The translations under genes were made by a program, and so were the position numbers. The notes below the pieces were generated by a model. It ran no database searches. It worked only from the letters and a program-made list of their open reading frames with translations, and was not told the DNA's origin. This document shows positions 24,601 to 39,540 of a DNA stretch of 64,000 nt, in pieces. The stretch is from Argentina anserina (taxonomy: Eukaryota > Streptophyta > Magnoliopsida > Rosales > Rosaceae). Positions within the stretch are counted from its first letter, which is position 1. Every line of letters starts with the position of its first letter. The stretch is taken from assembly GCF_933775445.1 (NCBI RefSeq), contig NW_026089450.1, forward strand, positions 124,001 through 188,000, written 5' to 3'.

Positions 24601-27600
24601 TACTCAGTTTGAAAAAACACACTCCCACACTTGCAAAACTCTCAAATTCAATAGAAACTCGCATCAGAAGACTTACAGAAAGATACTCAAACGAGAAATG
24701 AAAAGATACACACTTGGAATAGTAAAGATACGCAAACGATGTAAAGATACACAGTTTGAAAGAAACACACTCCCACACTTGGAAAACTGTCAAATACAAT
24801 AGAAACTCGCATCAGAAGCCTTTCAGACAGATACTCAAACGAGAAATGAAAAGATACACAATTGGAATAGTAAAGATACGCAAACGATGTAAAGATACAC
24901 AATTGGAATAGTAAAGATACGCAAACGATGTAAAGATACTCAGTTTGAAAGAAACACACTCCCACCCTTGCAAAACTCTCAAATTCAATATACACTCGCA
25001 TCAGAAGCCTTACGGAAAGATACTCAAACGAGAAATAAAAAGATACACAATTGGAATAGTAAAGATACGCAAACGATGTAAAGATACTCAATTGGAACAG
25101 TAAAGATACGCAAACGATGTAAAGATACTCAGTTTGAAAGAAACACACTCCCACACTTGGAAAACTCTCAAATACAATAGAAACTCGCATCAGAAGCCTT
25201 TCAGACAGATACTCAAACGAGAAATGAAAAGATACACAATTGGAATAGTAAAGATACGCAAACGATGTAAAGATACACAATTGGAATAGTAAAGATACGC
25301 AAACGATGTAAAGATACTCAGTTTGAAAAAACTCACTCCCACACTTGCAAAACTCTCAAATTCAATAGAAACTCGCATCAGAAGACTTACAGAAAGATAC
25401 TCAAACGAGAAATGAAAAGATACACAATTGGAATAGTAAAGATACGCAAACGATGTAAAGATACTCAGTTTGAAAGAAACACACTCCCACACTTGCAAAA
25501 CTCTCAAATACAATAGAAACTCGCATCAGAAGCCTTACAGAAAGATACTCAAACGAGAAATGAAAAGATACACAATTAGAATAGTAAAGATACGCAAACG
25601 ATGTAAAGATACACAATTGGAATAGTAAAGATACGCAAACGATGTAAAGATACTCAGTTTGAAAGAAACACACTCCCACACTTGCAAAACTCTCAAATTC
25701 AATAGAAACTCGCATCAGAAGCCTTACGGAAAGATACTCAAACGAGAAATGAAAAGATACACAATTGGAATAGTAAAGATACGCAAACGATGTAAAGATA
25801 CTCAATTGGAACAGTAAAGATACGCAAACGATGCAAAGATACTCAGTTTGAAAGAAACACACTCCCACACTTGGAAAACTCTCAAATACAATAGAAACTC
25901 GCATCAGAAAGCCTTACAGAAAGATACTCAAACGAGAAATGAAAAGATACTCAATTGGAATAGTAAAGATACGCAAACGATGTAAAGATACACAATTGGA
26001 ATAGTAAAGACACGCAAACGATGTAAAGATACTCAGTTTGAAGGAAACACACTCCCACACTTGCAAAACTCTCAAATTCAATAGAAACTCGCATCAGAAG
26101 CCTTTCAGACAGATACTCAAACGAGAAATGAAAAGATACACAATTGGAATAGTAAAGATACGCAAACGATGTAAAGATACACAATTGGAATAGTAAAGAT
26201 ACGCAAACGATGTAAAGATACTCAGTTTGAAAAAACACACTCCCACACTTGCAAAACTCTCAAATTCAATAGAAACTCGCATCAGAAGACTTACAGAAAG
26301 ATACTCAAACGAGAAATGAAAAGATACACAATTGGAATAGTAAAGATACGCAAACGATGTAAAGATACTCAGTTTGAAAGAAACACACTCCCACACTTGC
26401 AAAACTCTCAAATACAATAGAAACTCGCATCAGAAGCCTTACAGAAAGATACTCAAACGAGAAATGAAAAGATACACAATTAGAATAGTAAAGATACGCA
26501 AACGATGTAAAGATACACAATTGGAATAGTAAAGATACGCAAACGATGTAAAGATACTCGGTTTGAAAAAACACAGTCCCACACTTGCAAAACTCTCAAA
26601 TTCAATAGAAACTCGCATCAGAAGACTTACAGAAAGATACTCAAACGAGAAATGAAAAGATACACAATTGGAATAGTAAAGATACGCAAACGATGTAAAG
26701 ATACACAATTGGAATAGTAAAGATACGCAAACGAAGTAAAGATACTCAGTTTGAAAGAAACACACTCCCACACTTGGAAAACTCTCAAATACAATAGAAA
26801 CTCGCATCAGAAGACTTACAGAAAGATACTCAAACGAGAAATGAAAAGATACACACTTGGAATAGTAAAGATACGCAAACGATGTAAAGATACACAGTTT
26901 GAAAGAAACACACTCCCACACTTGGAAAACTGTCAAATACAATAGAAACTCGCATCAGAAGCCTTTCAGACAGATACTCAAACGAGAAATGAAAAGATAC
27001 ACAATTGGAATAGTAAAGATACGCAAACGATGTAAAGATACACAATTGGAATAGTAAAGATACGCAAACGATGTAAAGATACTCAGTTTGAAAGAAACAC
27101 ACTCCCACCCTTGCAAAACTCTCAAATTCAATAGACACTCGCATCAGAAGCCTTACGGAAAGATACTCAAACGAGAAATGAAAAGATACACAATTGGAAT
27201 AGTAAAGATACGCAAACGATGTAAAGATACTCAATTGGAACACTAAAGATACGCAAACGATGTAAAGATACTCAGTTTGAAAGAAACACACTCCCACACT
27301 TGGAAAACTCTCAAATACAATAGAAACTCGCATCAGAAGCCTTTCAGACAGATACTCAAACGAGAAATGAAAAGATACACAATTGGAATAGTAAAGATAC
27401 GCAAACGATGTAAAGATACACAATTGGAATAGTAAAGATACGCAAACGATGTAAAGATACTCAGTTTTAAAGAAACACACTCCCACACTTGCAAAACTCT
27501 CAAATTCAATAGAAACTCGCATCCGAAAGCCTTACAGAAAGATACTCAAACGAGAAATGAAAAGATACACAATTGGAATAGTAAAGATACGCAAACGATG

Positions 27601-28740
27601 TAAAGATACACAATTGGAATAGTAAAGATATGCAAACGATGTAAAGATACTCAGTTTGAAAAAACACACTCCCACACTTGCAAAACTCTCAAATTCAATA
27701 GAAACTCGCATCAGAAGACTTACAAAAAGATACTCAAACGAGAAATGAAAAGATACACAATTGGAATAGTAAAGATACGCAAACGATGTAAAGATACACA
27801 ATTGGAATAGTAAAGATACGCAAACGAAGTAAAGATACTCAGTTTGAAAGAAACACACTCCCACACTTGCAAAACTCTCAAATTCAATAGAAACTCGCAT
27901 CAGAAGGCTTACGGAAAGATACTCAAACGAGAAATGAAAAGATACACAATTGGAATAGTAAAGATACGCAAACGATGTAAAGATACACAATTGGAATAGT
28001 AAAGATACGCAAACGATGTAAAGATACACAATTGGAATAGTAAAGATACGCAAACGATGTAAAGATACACAGTTTGAAAGAAACACACTCCCACACTTGC
28101 AAAACTCTCAAATACAATAGAAACTCGCATCAGAATCCTTACAGAAAGATACTCAAACGAGAAATGAAAAGATACACAATTGGAATAGTAAAGATACGCA
28201 AACGATGTAAAGATACTCAATTGGAACAGTAAAGATACGCAAACGATGTAAAGATACTCAGTTTGAAAGAAACACACTCCCACACTTGGAAAACTCTCAA
28301 ATACAATAGAAACTCGCATCAGAAGCCTTTCAGACAGATACTCAAACGAGAAATGAAAAGATACACAATTGGAATAGTAAAGATACGCAAACGATGTAAA
28401 GATACACAATTGGAATAGTAAAGATACGCAAACGATGTAAAGATACTCAGTTTTAAAGAAACACACTCCTACACTTGCAAAACTCTCAAATTCAATAGAA
28501 ACTCGCATCCGAAAGCCTTACAGAAAGATACTCAAACGAGAAATGAAAAGATACACAATTGGAATAGTAAAGATACGCAAACGATGTAAAGATACACAAT
28601 TGGAATAGTAAAGATACGCAAACGATGTAAAGATACACAATTGGAATAGTAAAGATACGCAAACGATGTAAAGATACTCAGTTTAAAAAAACACACTCCC
28701 ACACTTGCAAAACTCTCAAATTCAATAGAAACTCGCATCA
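9671..28740. repeat. Satellite array, 189-bp-unit-rich segment
   Basis: About 19 kb of continuous satellite dominated by units with two A modules (189 bp), with interspersed 148-bp and three-A (230-bp) units. Markers include GAATCGTAAAG and CGAAGTAAAG in A, TTTGAAGGAAACAC and GAGTAATG in B, and CCTTTCAGACAG or ACTTGGAAAACTC in a second B subtype. The subtypes alternate in blocks that repeat at offsets such as 526, 756, 1011, 2039, 2755, 6559 and 8097 bp, showing repeated segmental duplication. Because 189 is divisible by three, open frames up to 389 codons persist on the minus strand (18814-19983). I regard these as a by-product of periodicity. No gene or other insertion is seen. Confidence 0.95.
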
Positions 28741-31700
28741 GAAGACTTACAGAAAGATACTCAAACGAGAAATGAAAAGATACACAATTGGAATAGTAAA
28801 GATACGCAAACGATGTAAAGATACACAATTGGAATAGTAAAGATACGCAAACGAAGTAAAGATACTCAGTTTGAAAGAAACACACTCCCACACTTGCAAA
28901 ACTCTCAAATTCAATAGAAACTCGCATCAGAAGCCTTACGGAAAGATGCGCAAACGAGAAATGAAAAGATACACAATTGGAATAGTAAAGATACGCAAAC
29001 GATGTAAAGATACACAATTGGAATAGTAAAGATACGCAAACGATGTAAAGATACACAATTGGAATAGTAAAGATATGCAAACGATGTAAAGATACTCAGT
29101 TGGAAAGAAACACACTCCCACACTTGCAAAACTCTCAAATTCAATAGAAACTCGCATCAGAAAGCCTTACAGAAAGATACTCAAACGAGAAATGAAAAGA
29201 TACACAATTGGAATCGTAAAGATACGCAAACGATGTAAAGATACTCAGTTTGAAGGAAACACACTCCCACACTTGCAAAACTCTCAAATACAATAGAAAC
29301 TCGCATCAGAAGCGTTACAGAAAGATACTCAAACGAGTAATGAAAAGATACACAATTGGAATAGTAAAGATACGCAAACGATGTAAAGATACTCAATTGG
29401 AACAGTAAAGATACGCAAACGATGTAAAGATACACAATTGGAATAGTAAAGATACGCAAACGATGTAAAGATACTCAGTTTGAAAAAACACACTCCCACA
29501 CTTGCAAAACTCTCAAATTCAATAGAAACTCGCATCCGAAAGCCTTATAGAAAGATACTCAAACTAGAAATGAAAAGATACACAATTGGAATAGTAAAGA
29601 TACGCAAACGATGTAAAGATACACAATTGGAATAGTAAAGATACGCAAACGATGTAAAGATACACAATTGGAATAGTAAAGATACGCAAACGATGTAAAG
29701 ATACTCAGTTTGAAAAAACACACTCCCACACTTGCAAAACTCTCAAATTCAATAGAAACTCGCATCAGAAGACTTACAGAAAGATACTCAAACGAGAAAT
29801 GAAAAGATACACAATTGGAATAGTAAAGATACGCAAACGATGTAAAGATACACAATTGGAATAGTAAAGATACGCAAACGATGTAAAGATACTCAGTTTG
29901 AAAAAACACACTCCCACACTTGCAAAACTCTCAAATTCAATAGAAACTCGCATCAGAAGACTTACAGAAAGATACTCAAACGATAAATTAAAAGATACAC
30001 AATTGGAATAGTAAAGATACGCAAACGATGTAAAGATACTCAATTGGAATAGTAAAGATACGCAAACGATGTAAAGATACTCAGTTGGAAAGAAACACAC
30101 TCCCACACTTGCAAAACTCTCAAATTCAATAGAAACTCGCATCAGAAAGCCTTACAGAAAGATACTCAAACGAGAAATGAAAAGATACACAATTGGAATC
30201 GTAAAGATACGCAAACGATGTAAAGATACTCAGTTTGAAGGAAACACACTCCCACACTTGCAAAACTCTCAAATACAATAGAAACTCGCATCAGAAGCCT
30301 TACAGAAAGATACTCAAACGAGTAATGAAAAGATACACAATTGGAATAGTCAAGATACGCAAACGATGTAAAGATACACAATTGGAATAGTAAAGATACG
30401 CAAACGATGTAAAGATACTCAGTTTGAAAGAAACACACTCGCACACTTGCAAAACTCTCAAATTCAATAGAAACTCGCATCAGAAGCCTTACAGAAAGAT
30501 ACTCAAACGAGTAATGAAAAGATACACAATTGGAATCGTAAAGATACGCAAACGATGTAAAGATACTCAGTTTGAAGGAAACACACTCCCACACTTGCAA
30601 AACTCTTAAATACAATAGAAACTCGCATCAGAAGCCTTACAGAAAGATACTCAAACGAGTAATGAAAAGATACACAATTGGAATAGTAAAGATACGCAAA
30701 CGATGTAAAGATACACAATTGGAATAGTAAAGATACGCAAACGATGTAAAGATACTCAGTTTGAAAGAAACACACTCCCACACTTGCAAAACTCTCAAAT
30801 ACAATAGAAACTCGCATCAGAAGCCTTACAGAAAGATAATCAAACGAGAAATGAAAAGATACACAATTGGAATCGTAAAGATACGCAAACGATGTAAAGA
30901 TACTCAGTTTGAAGGAAACACACTCCCACACTTGCAAAACTCTCAAATACAATAGAAACTCGCATCAGAAGCCTTACAGAAAGATACTCAAACGAGTAAT
31001 GAAAAGATACACAATTGGAATAGTAAAGATACGCAAACGATGTAAAGATACACAATTGGAATAGTAAAGATACGCAAACGATGTAAAGATACTCAGTTTG
31101 AAAGAAACACACTCGCACACTTGCAAAACTCTCAAATTCAATAGAAACTCGCATCAGAAGCCTTACAGAAAGATACTCAAACGAGTAATGAAAAGATACA
31201 CAATTGGAATCGTAAAGATACGCAAACGATGTAAAGATACTCAGTTTGAAGGAAACACACTCCCACACTTGCAAAACTCTCAAATACAATAGAAACTCGC
31301 ATCAAAAGCCTTACAGAAAGATACTCAAACGAGTAATGAAAAGATACAAAATTGGAATAGTAAAGATACGCAAACGATGTAAAGATACACAATTGGAATA
31401 GTAAAGATACGCAAACGATGTAAAGATACACAATTGGAATAGTAAAGATACGCAAACGATGTAAAGATACTAAGTTTGAAGGAAACACACTCCCACACTT
31501 GCAAAACTCTCAAATTCAATAGAAACTCGCATCAGAAAGCCTTACAGAAAGATACTCAAACGAGAAATGAAAAGATACACAATTGGAATAGTAAAGATAC
31601 GCAAACGATGTAAAGATACACAATTGGAATAGTAAAGATACGCAAACGATGTAAAGATACTCAGTTTGAAAGAAACACACTCCCACACTTGCAAAACTCT

Positions 31701-33349
31701 CAAAATCAATAGAAACTCGCATCAGAATGCCTTACAGAAAGATACTCAAACGAGAAATGAAAAGATACACAATTGGAATAGTAAAGATACGCAAACGATG
31801 TAAAGATACACAATTGGAATAGTAAAGATACGCAAACGATGTAAAGATACACAATTGGAATAGTAAACATACGCAAACGATGTAAAGATACTCAGTTTGA
31901 AGGAAACACACTCCCACACTTGCAAAACTCTCAAATTCAATAGAAACTCGCATCAGAAAGCCTTACAGAAAGATACTCAAACGAGAAATGAAAAGATACA
32001 CAATTGGAATAGTAAAGATACGCAAACGATGTAAAGATACACAATTGGAATAGTAAAGATACGCAAACGATGTAAAGATACTCAGTTTGAAAGAAACACA
32101 CTCCCACACTTGCAAAACTCTCAAATACAATAGAAAATCGCATCAGAAGCCTTACAGAAATATACTCAATCGATAAATGAAAAGATACACAATTGGAATA
32201 GTAAAGATACGCAAACGATGTAAAGATACTCAGTTTGAAAGAAACACACTCCCACACTTGCAAAACTCTCAAATACAATAGAAACTCGCATCAGAAGCCT
32301 TACAGAAAGATACTCAAACGAGAAATGAAAAGATACACAATTGGAATAGTAAAGATACGCAAACGATGTAAAGATACTCAGTTTGAAAGAAACACACTCC
32401 CACACTTGCAAAACTCTCAAAATCAATAGAAACTAGCATCAGAAAGCCTTACAGAAAGATACTCAAACGAGAAATGAAAAGATAGACAATTGGAATAGTA
32501 AAGATATGCAAACGATGTAAAGATACTCAGTTTGAAAGAAACACACTCCCACACTTGCAAAACTCTCAAATACAATAGAAACTCGCATCAGAAGCCTTAC
32601 AGAAAGATACTCAAACGAGAAATGAAAAGATACACAATTGGAATAGTAAAGATACGCAAACGATGTAAAGATACTCAGTTTGAAAGAAACACACTCCCAC
32701 ACTTGCAAAACTCTCAAATTCAATAGAAACTAGCATCAGAAGCCTTACAGAAAGATACTCAAACGAGAAATGAAAGGATACACAATTGGAATAGTAAAGA
32801 TACGCAAACGATGTAAAGATACACAATTGGAATAGTAAAGATACGCAAACGATGTAAAGATACTCAGTTTGAAGGAAACACACTCCCACACTTGCAAAAC
32901 TCTCAAATTCAATAGAAACTCGCATCAGAAAGCCTTACAGAAAGATACTCAAACGAGAAATGAAAAGATACACAATTGGAATAGTAAAGATACGCAAACG
33001 ATGTAAAGATACACAATTGGAATAGTAAAGATACGCAAACGATGTAAAGATACTCAGTTTGAAAGAAACACACTCCCACACTTGCAAAACTCTCAAAATC
33101 AATAGAAACTCGCATCAGAATGCCTTACAGAAAGATACTCAAACGAGAAATGAAAAGATACACAATTGGAATAGTAAAGATACGCAAACGATGTAAAGAT
33201 ACACAATTGGAATAGTAAAGATACGCAAACGATGTAAAGATACACAATTGGAATAGTAAACATACGCAAACGATGTAAAGATACTCAGTTTGAAGGAAAC
33301 ACACTCCCACACTTGCAAAACTCTCAAATTCAATAGAAACTCGCATCAG
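28741..33349. repeat. Higher-order repeat copy 1 (4,609 bp)
   Basis: This block aligns to 33350-37958 at a constant offset of 4,609 with roughly ten substitutions noticed, so about 99.8% identity. Shared rare markers include a GATGCGCAAACG variant near 28946/33555, GCGTTACAG at 29313/33922, ACTAGAAATG near 29563/34172 and GATAATCAAACG near 30836/35445. The left edge is where the upstream match breaks (AGAAGACTT against AGAAAGCCTT). Confidence 0.85.
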
Positions 33350-36300
33350 AAAGCCTTACAGAAAGATACTCAAACGAGAAATGAAAAGATACACAATTGG
33401 AATAGTAAAGATACGCAAACGATGTAAAGATACACAATTGGAATAGTAAAGATACGCAAACGAAGTAAAGATACTCAGTTTGAAAGAAACACACTCCCAC
33501 ACTTGCAAAACTCTCAAATTCAATAGAAACTCGCATCAGAAGCCTTACGGAAAGATGCGCAAACGAGAAATGAAAAGATACACAATTGGAATAGTAAAGA
33601 TACGCAAACGATGTAAAGATACACAATTGGAATAGTAAAGATACGCAAACGATGTAAAGATACACAATTGGAATAGTAAAGATATGCAAACGATGTAAAG
33701 ATACTCAGTTGGAAAGAAACACACTCCCACACTTGCAAAACTCTCAAATTCAATAGAAACTCGCATCAGAAAGCCTTACAGAAAGATACTCAAACGAGAA
33801 ATGAAAAGATACACAATTGGAATCGTAAAGATACGCAAACGATGTAAAGATACTCAGTTTGAAGGAAACACACTCCCACACTTGCAAAACTCTCAAATAC
33901 AATAGAAACTCGCATCAGAAGCGTTACAGAAAGATACTCAAACAAGTAATGAAAAGATACACAATTGGAATAGTAAAGATACGCAAACGATGTAAAGATA
34001 CTCAATTGGAACAGTAAAGATACGCAAACGATGTAAAGATACACAATTGGAATAGTAAAGATACGCAAACGATGTAAAGATACTCAGTTTGAAAAAACAC
34101 ACTCCCACACTTGCAAAACTCTCAAATTCAATAGAAACTCGCATCCGAAAGCCTTATAGAAAGATACTCAAACTAGAAATGAAAAGATACACAATTGGAA
34201 TAGTAAAGATACGCAAACGATGTAAAGATACACAATTGGAATAGTAAAGATACGCAAACGATGTAAAGATACACAATTGGAATAGTAAAGATACGCAAAC
34301 GATGTAAAGATACTCAGTTTGAAAAAACACACTCCCACACTTGCAAAACTCTCAAATTCAATAGAAACTCGCATCAGAAGACTTACAGAAAGATACTCAA
34401 ACGAGAAATGAAAAGATACACAATTGGAATAGTAAAGATACGCAAACGATGTAAAGATACACAATTGGAATAGTAAAGATACGCAAACGATGTAAAGATA
34501 CTCAGTTTGAAAAAACACACTCCCACACTTGCAAAACTCTCAAATTCAATAGAAACTCGCATCAGAAGACTTACAGAAAGATACTCAAACGAGAAATTAA
34601 AAGATACACAATTGGAATAGTAAAGATACGCAAACGATGTAAAGATACTCAATTGGAATAGTAAAGATACGCAAACGATGTAAAGATACTCAGTTGGAAA
34701 GAAACACACTCCCACACTTGCAAAACTCTCAAATTCAATAGAAACTCGCATCAGAAAGCCTTACAGAAAGATACTCAAACGAGAAATGAAAAGATACACA
34801 ATTGGAATCGTAAAGATACGCAAACGATGTAAAGATACTCAGTTTGAAGGAAACACACTCCCACACTTGCAAAACTCTCAAATACAATAGAAACTCGCAT
34901 CAGAAGCCTTACAGAAAGATACTCAAACGAGTAATGAAAAGATACACAATTGGAATAGTCAAGATACGCAAACGATGTAAAGATACACAATTGGAATAGT
35001 AAAGATACGCAAACGATGTAAAGATACTCAGTTTGAAAGAAACACACTCGCACACTTGCAAAACTCTCAAATTCAATAGAAACTCGCATCAGAAGCCTTA
35101 CAGAAAGATACTCAAACGAGTAATGAAAAGATACACAATTGGAATCGTAAAGATACGCAAACGATGTAAAGATACTCAGTTTGAAAGAAACACACTCCCA
35201 CACTTGCAAAACTCTTAAATACAATAGAAACTCGCATCAGAAGCCTTACAGAAAGATACTCAAACGAGTAATGAAAAGATACACAATTGGAATAGTAAAG
35301 ATACGCAAACGATGTAAAGATACACAATTGGAATAGTAAAGATACGCAAACGATGTAAAGATACTCAGTTTGAAAGAAACACACTCCCACACTTGCAAAA
35401 CTCTCAAATACAATAGAAACTCGCATCAGAAGCCTTACAGAAAGATAATCAAACGAGAAATGAAAAGATACACAATTGGAATCGTAAAGATACGCAAACG
35501 ATGTAAAGATACTCAGTTTGAAGGAAACACACTCCCACACTTGCAAAACTCTCAAATACAATAGAAACTCGCATCAGAAGCCTTACAGAAAGATACTCAA
35601 ACGAGTAATGAAAAGATACACAATTGGAATAGTAAAGATACGCAAACGATGTAAAGATACACAATTGGAATAGTAAAGATACGCAAACGATGTAAAGATA
35701 CTCAGTTTGAAAGAAACACACTCGCACACTTGCAAAACTCTCAAATTCAATAGAAACTCGCATCAGAAGCCTTACAGAAAGATACTCAAACGAGTAATGA
35801 AAAGATACACAATTGGAATCGTAAAGATACGCAAACGATGTAAAGATACTCAGTTTGAAGGAAACACACTCCCACACTTGCAAAACTCTCAAATACAATA
35901 GAAACTCGCATCAAAAGCCTTACAGAAAGATACTCAAACGAGTAATGAAAAGATACAAAATTGGAATAGTAAAGATACGCAAACGATGTAAAGATACACA
36001 ATTGGAATAGTAAAGATACGCAAACGATGTAAAGATACACAATTGGAATAGTAAAGATACGCAAACGATGTAAAGATACTAAGTTTGAAGGAAACACACT
36101 CCCACACTTGCAAAACTCTCAAATTCAATAGAAACTCGCATCAGAAAGCCTTACAGAAAGATACTCAAACGAGAAATGAAAAGATACACAATTGGAATAG
36201 TAAAGATACGCAAACGATGTAAAGATACACAATTGGAATAGTAAAGATACGCAAACGATGTAAAGATACTCAGTTTGAAAGAAACACACTCCCACACTTG

Positions 36301-39300
36301 CAAAACTCTCAAAATCAATAGAAACTCGCATCAGAATGCCTTACAGAAAGATACTCAAACGAGAAATGAAAAGATACACAATTGGAATAGTAAAGATACG
36401 CAAACGATGTAAAGATACACAATTGGAATAGTAAAGATACGCAAACGATGTAAAGATACACAATTGGAATAGTAAACATACGCAAACGATGTAAAGATAC
36501 TCAGTTTGAAGGAAACACACTCCCACACTTGCAAAACTCTCAAATTCAATAGAAACTCGCATCAGAAAGCCTTACAGAAAGATACTCAAACGAGAAATGA
36601 AAAGATACACAATTGGAATAGTAAAGATACGCAAACGATGTAAAGATACACAATTGGAATAGTAAAGATACGCAAACGATGTAAAGATACTCAGTTTGAA
36701 AGAAACACACTCCCACACTTGCAAAACTCTCAAATACAATAGAAACTCGCATCAGAAGCCTTACAGAATTATACTCAAACGAGAAATGAAAAGATACACA
36801 ATTGGAATAGTAAAGATACGCAAACGATGTAAAGATACTCAGTTTGAAAGAAACACACTCCCACACTTGCAAAACTCTCAAATACAATAGAAACTCGCAT
36901 CAGAAGCCTTACAGAAAGATACTCAAACGAGAAATGAAAAGATACACAATTGGAATAGTAAAGATACGCAAACGATGTAAATATACTCAGTTTGAAAGAA
37001 ACACACTCCCACACTTGCAAAACTCTCAAAATCAATAGAAACTAGCATCAGAAAGCCTTACAGAAAGATACTCAAACGAGAAATGAAAAGATAGACAATT
37101 GGAATAGTAAAGATATGCAAACGATGTAAAGATACTCAGTTTGAAAGAAACACACTCCCACACTTGCAAAACTCTCAAATACAATAGAAACTCGCATCAG
37201 AAGCCTTACAGAAAGATACTCAAACGAGAAATGAAAAGATACACAATTGGAATAGTAAAGATACGCAAACGATGTAAAGATACTCAGTTTGAAAGAAACA
37301 CACTCCCACACTTGCAAAACTCTCAAATTCAATAGAAACTAGCATCAGAAGCCTTACAGAAAGATACTCAAACGAGAAATGAAAGGATACACAATTGGAA
37401 TAGTAAAGATACGCAAACGATGTAAAGATACACAATTGGAATAGTAAAGATACGCAAACGATGTAAAGATACTCAGTTTGAAGGAAACACACTCCCACAC
37501 TTGCAAAACTCTCAAATTCAATAGAAACTCGCATCAGAAAGCCTTACAGAAAGATACTCAAACGAGAAATGAAAAGATACACAATTGGAATAGTAAAGAT
37601 ATGCAAACGATGTAAAGATACACAATTGGAATAGTAAAGATACGCAAACGATGTAAAGATACTCAGTTTGAAAGAAACACACTCCCACACTTGCAAAACT
37701 CTCAAAATCAATAGAAACTCGCATCAGAATGCCTTACAGAAAGATACTCAAACGAGAAATGAAAAGATACACAATTGGAATAGTAAAGATACGCAAACGA
37801 TGTAAAGATACACAATTGGAATAGTAAAGATACGCAAACGATGTAAAGATACACAATTGGAATAGTAAACATACGCAAACGATGTAAAGATACTCAGTTT
37901 GAAGGAAACACACTCCCACACTTGCAAAACTCTCAAATTCAATAGAAACTCGCATCAGAAAGCCTTACAGAAAGATACTCAAACGAGAAATGAAAAGATA
38001 CACAATTGGAATAGTAAAGATACGCAAACGATGTAAAGATACACAATTGGAATAGTAAAGATACGCAAACGATGTAAAGATACTCAGTTTGAAAGAAACA
38101 CACTCCCACACTTGCAAAACTCTCAAAATCAATAGAAACTAGCATCAGAAAGCCTTACAGAAAGATACTCAAACGAGAAATGAAAAGATAGACAATTGGA
38201 ATAGTAAAGATACGCAAACGATGTAAAGATACTCAGTTTGAAAGAAACACACTCCCACACTTGCAAAACTCTCAAATTCAATAGAAACTAGCATCAGAAG
38301 CCTTACAGAAAGATACTCAAACGAGAAATGAAAAGATACACAATTGGAATTGCAAAGATACGCAAACGATGTAAAGATACTCAGTTTGAAAGAAACACAC
38401 TCCCACACTTGCAAAACTCTCAAATATAATAGAAACTAGCATCAGAAGCCTTACAGAAAGATACTCAAACGAGAAATGAAAAGATACACAATTGGAATTG
38501 TAAAGATACGCAAACGATGTAAAGATACTCAGTTTGAAAAAAACACACTCCCACACTTGCAAAACTCTCAAATACAATAGAAACTCGCATCAGAAGCCTT
38601 ACAGAAATATACTACAACGAGAAATGAAAAGATACACAATTGGAATAGTAAAGATACGCAAACGATGTAAAGATACACAATTGGAATAGTAAAGATACGC
38701 AAACGATGTAAAGATACTCAGTTTGAAGGAAACACACTCCCACACTTGCAAAACTCTCAAATACAATAGAAACTCGCATCAGAAGCCTTACAGAAAGATA
38801 CTCAAACGAGAAATGAAAAGATACACAATTGGAATAGTAAAGATACGCAAACGATGTAAAGATACTCAGTTTGAAAGAAACACACTCCCACACTTGCAAA
38901 ACTCTCAAATTCAATAGAAACTAGCATCAGAAGCCTTACAGAAAGATACTCAAACGAGAAATGAAAGGATACACAATTGGAATAGTAAAGATACGCAAAC
39001 GATGTAAAGATACACAATTGGAATAGTAAAGATACGCAAACGATGTAAAGATACTCAGTTTGAAGGAAACACACTCCCACACTTGCAAAACTCTCAAATT
39101 CAATAGAAACTCGCATCAGAAAGCCTTACAGAAAGATACTCAAACGAGAAATGAAAAGATACACAATTGGAATAGTAAAGATACGCAAACGATGTAAAGA
39201 TACACAATTGGAATAGTAAAGATACGCAAACGATGTAAAGATACTCAGTTTGAAAGAAACACACTCCCACACTTGCAAAACTCTCAAAATCAATAGAAAC

Positions 39301-39540
39301 TCGCATCAGAATGCCTTACAGAAAGATACTCAAACGAGAAATGAAAAGATACACAATTGGAATAGTAAAGATACGCAAACGATGTAAAGATACACAATTG
39401 GAATAGTAAAGATACGCAAACGATGTAAAGATACACAATTGGAATAGTAAACATACGCAAACGATGTAAAGATACTCAGTTTGAAGGAAACACACTCCCA
39501 CACTTGCAAAACTCTCAAATTCAATAGAAACTCGCATCAG
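33350..39540. repeat. Higher-order repeat copy 2 (6,191 bp)
   Basis: The first 4.6 kb match copy 1. It then contains an additional 1,582 bp: the segment starting near 37518 recurs near 39100. The following copy begins 6,191 bp after this one, so the extra segment arose in or before this copy and is partly shared by copy 3. It contains the AATTGCAAAGATACG and CTACAACGAG marker units. Confidence 0.85.

Noticed and set aside
37518..39100. Equal length (1,582 bp) of the nested satellite duplication and the solo LTR
   Set aside because: The sequences are unrelated: one is pure satellite, the other LTR. The shared number is coincidence.
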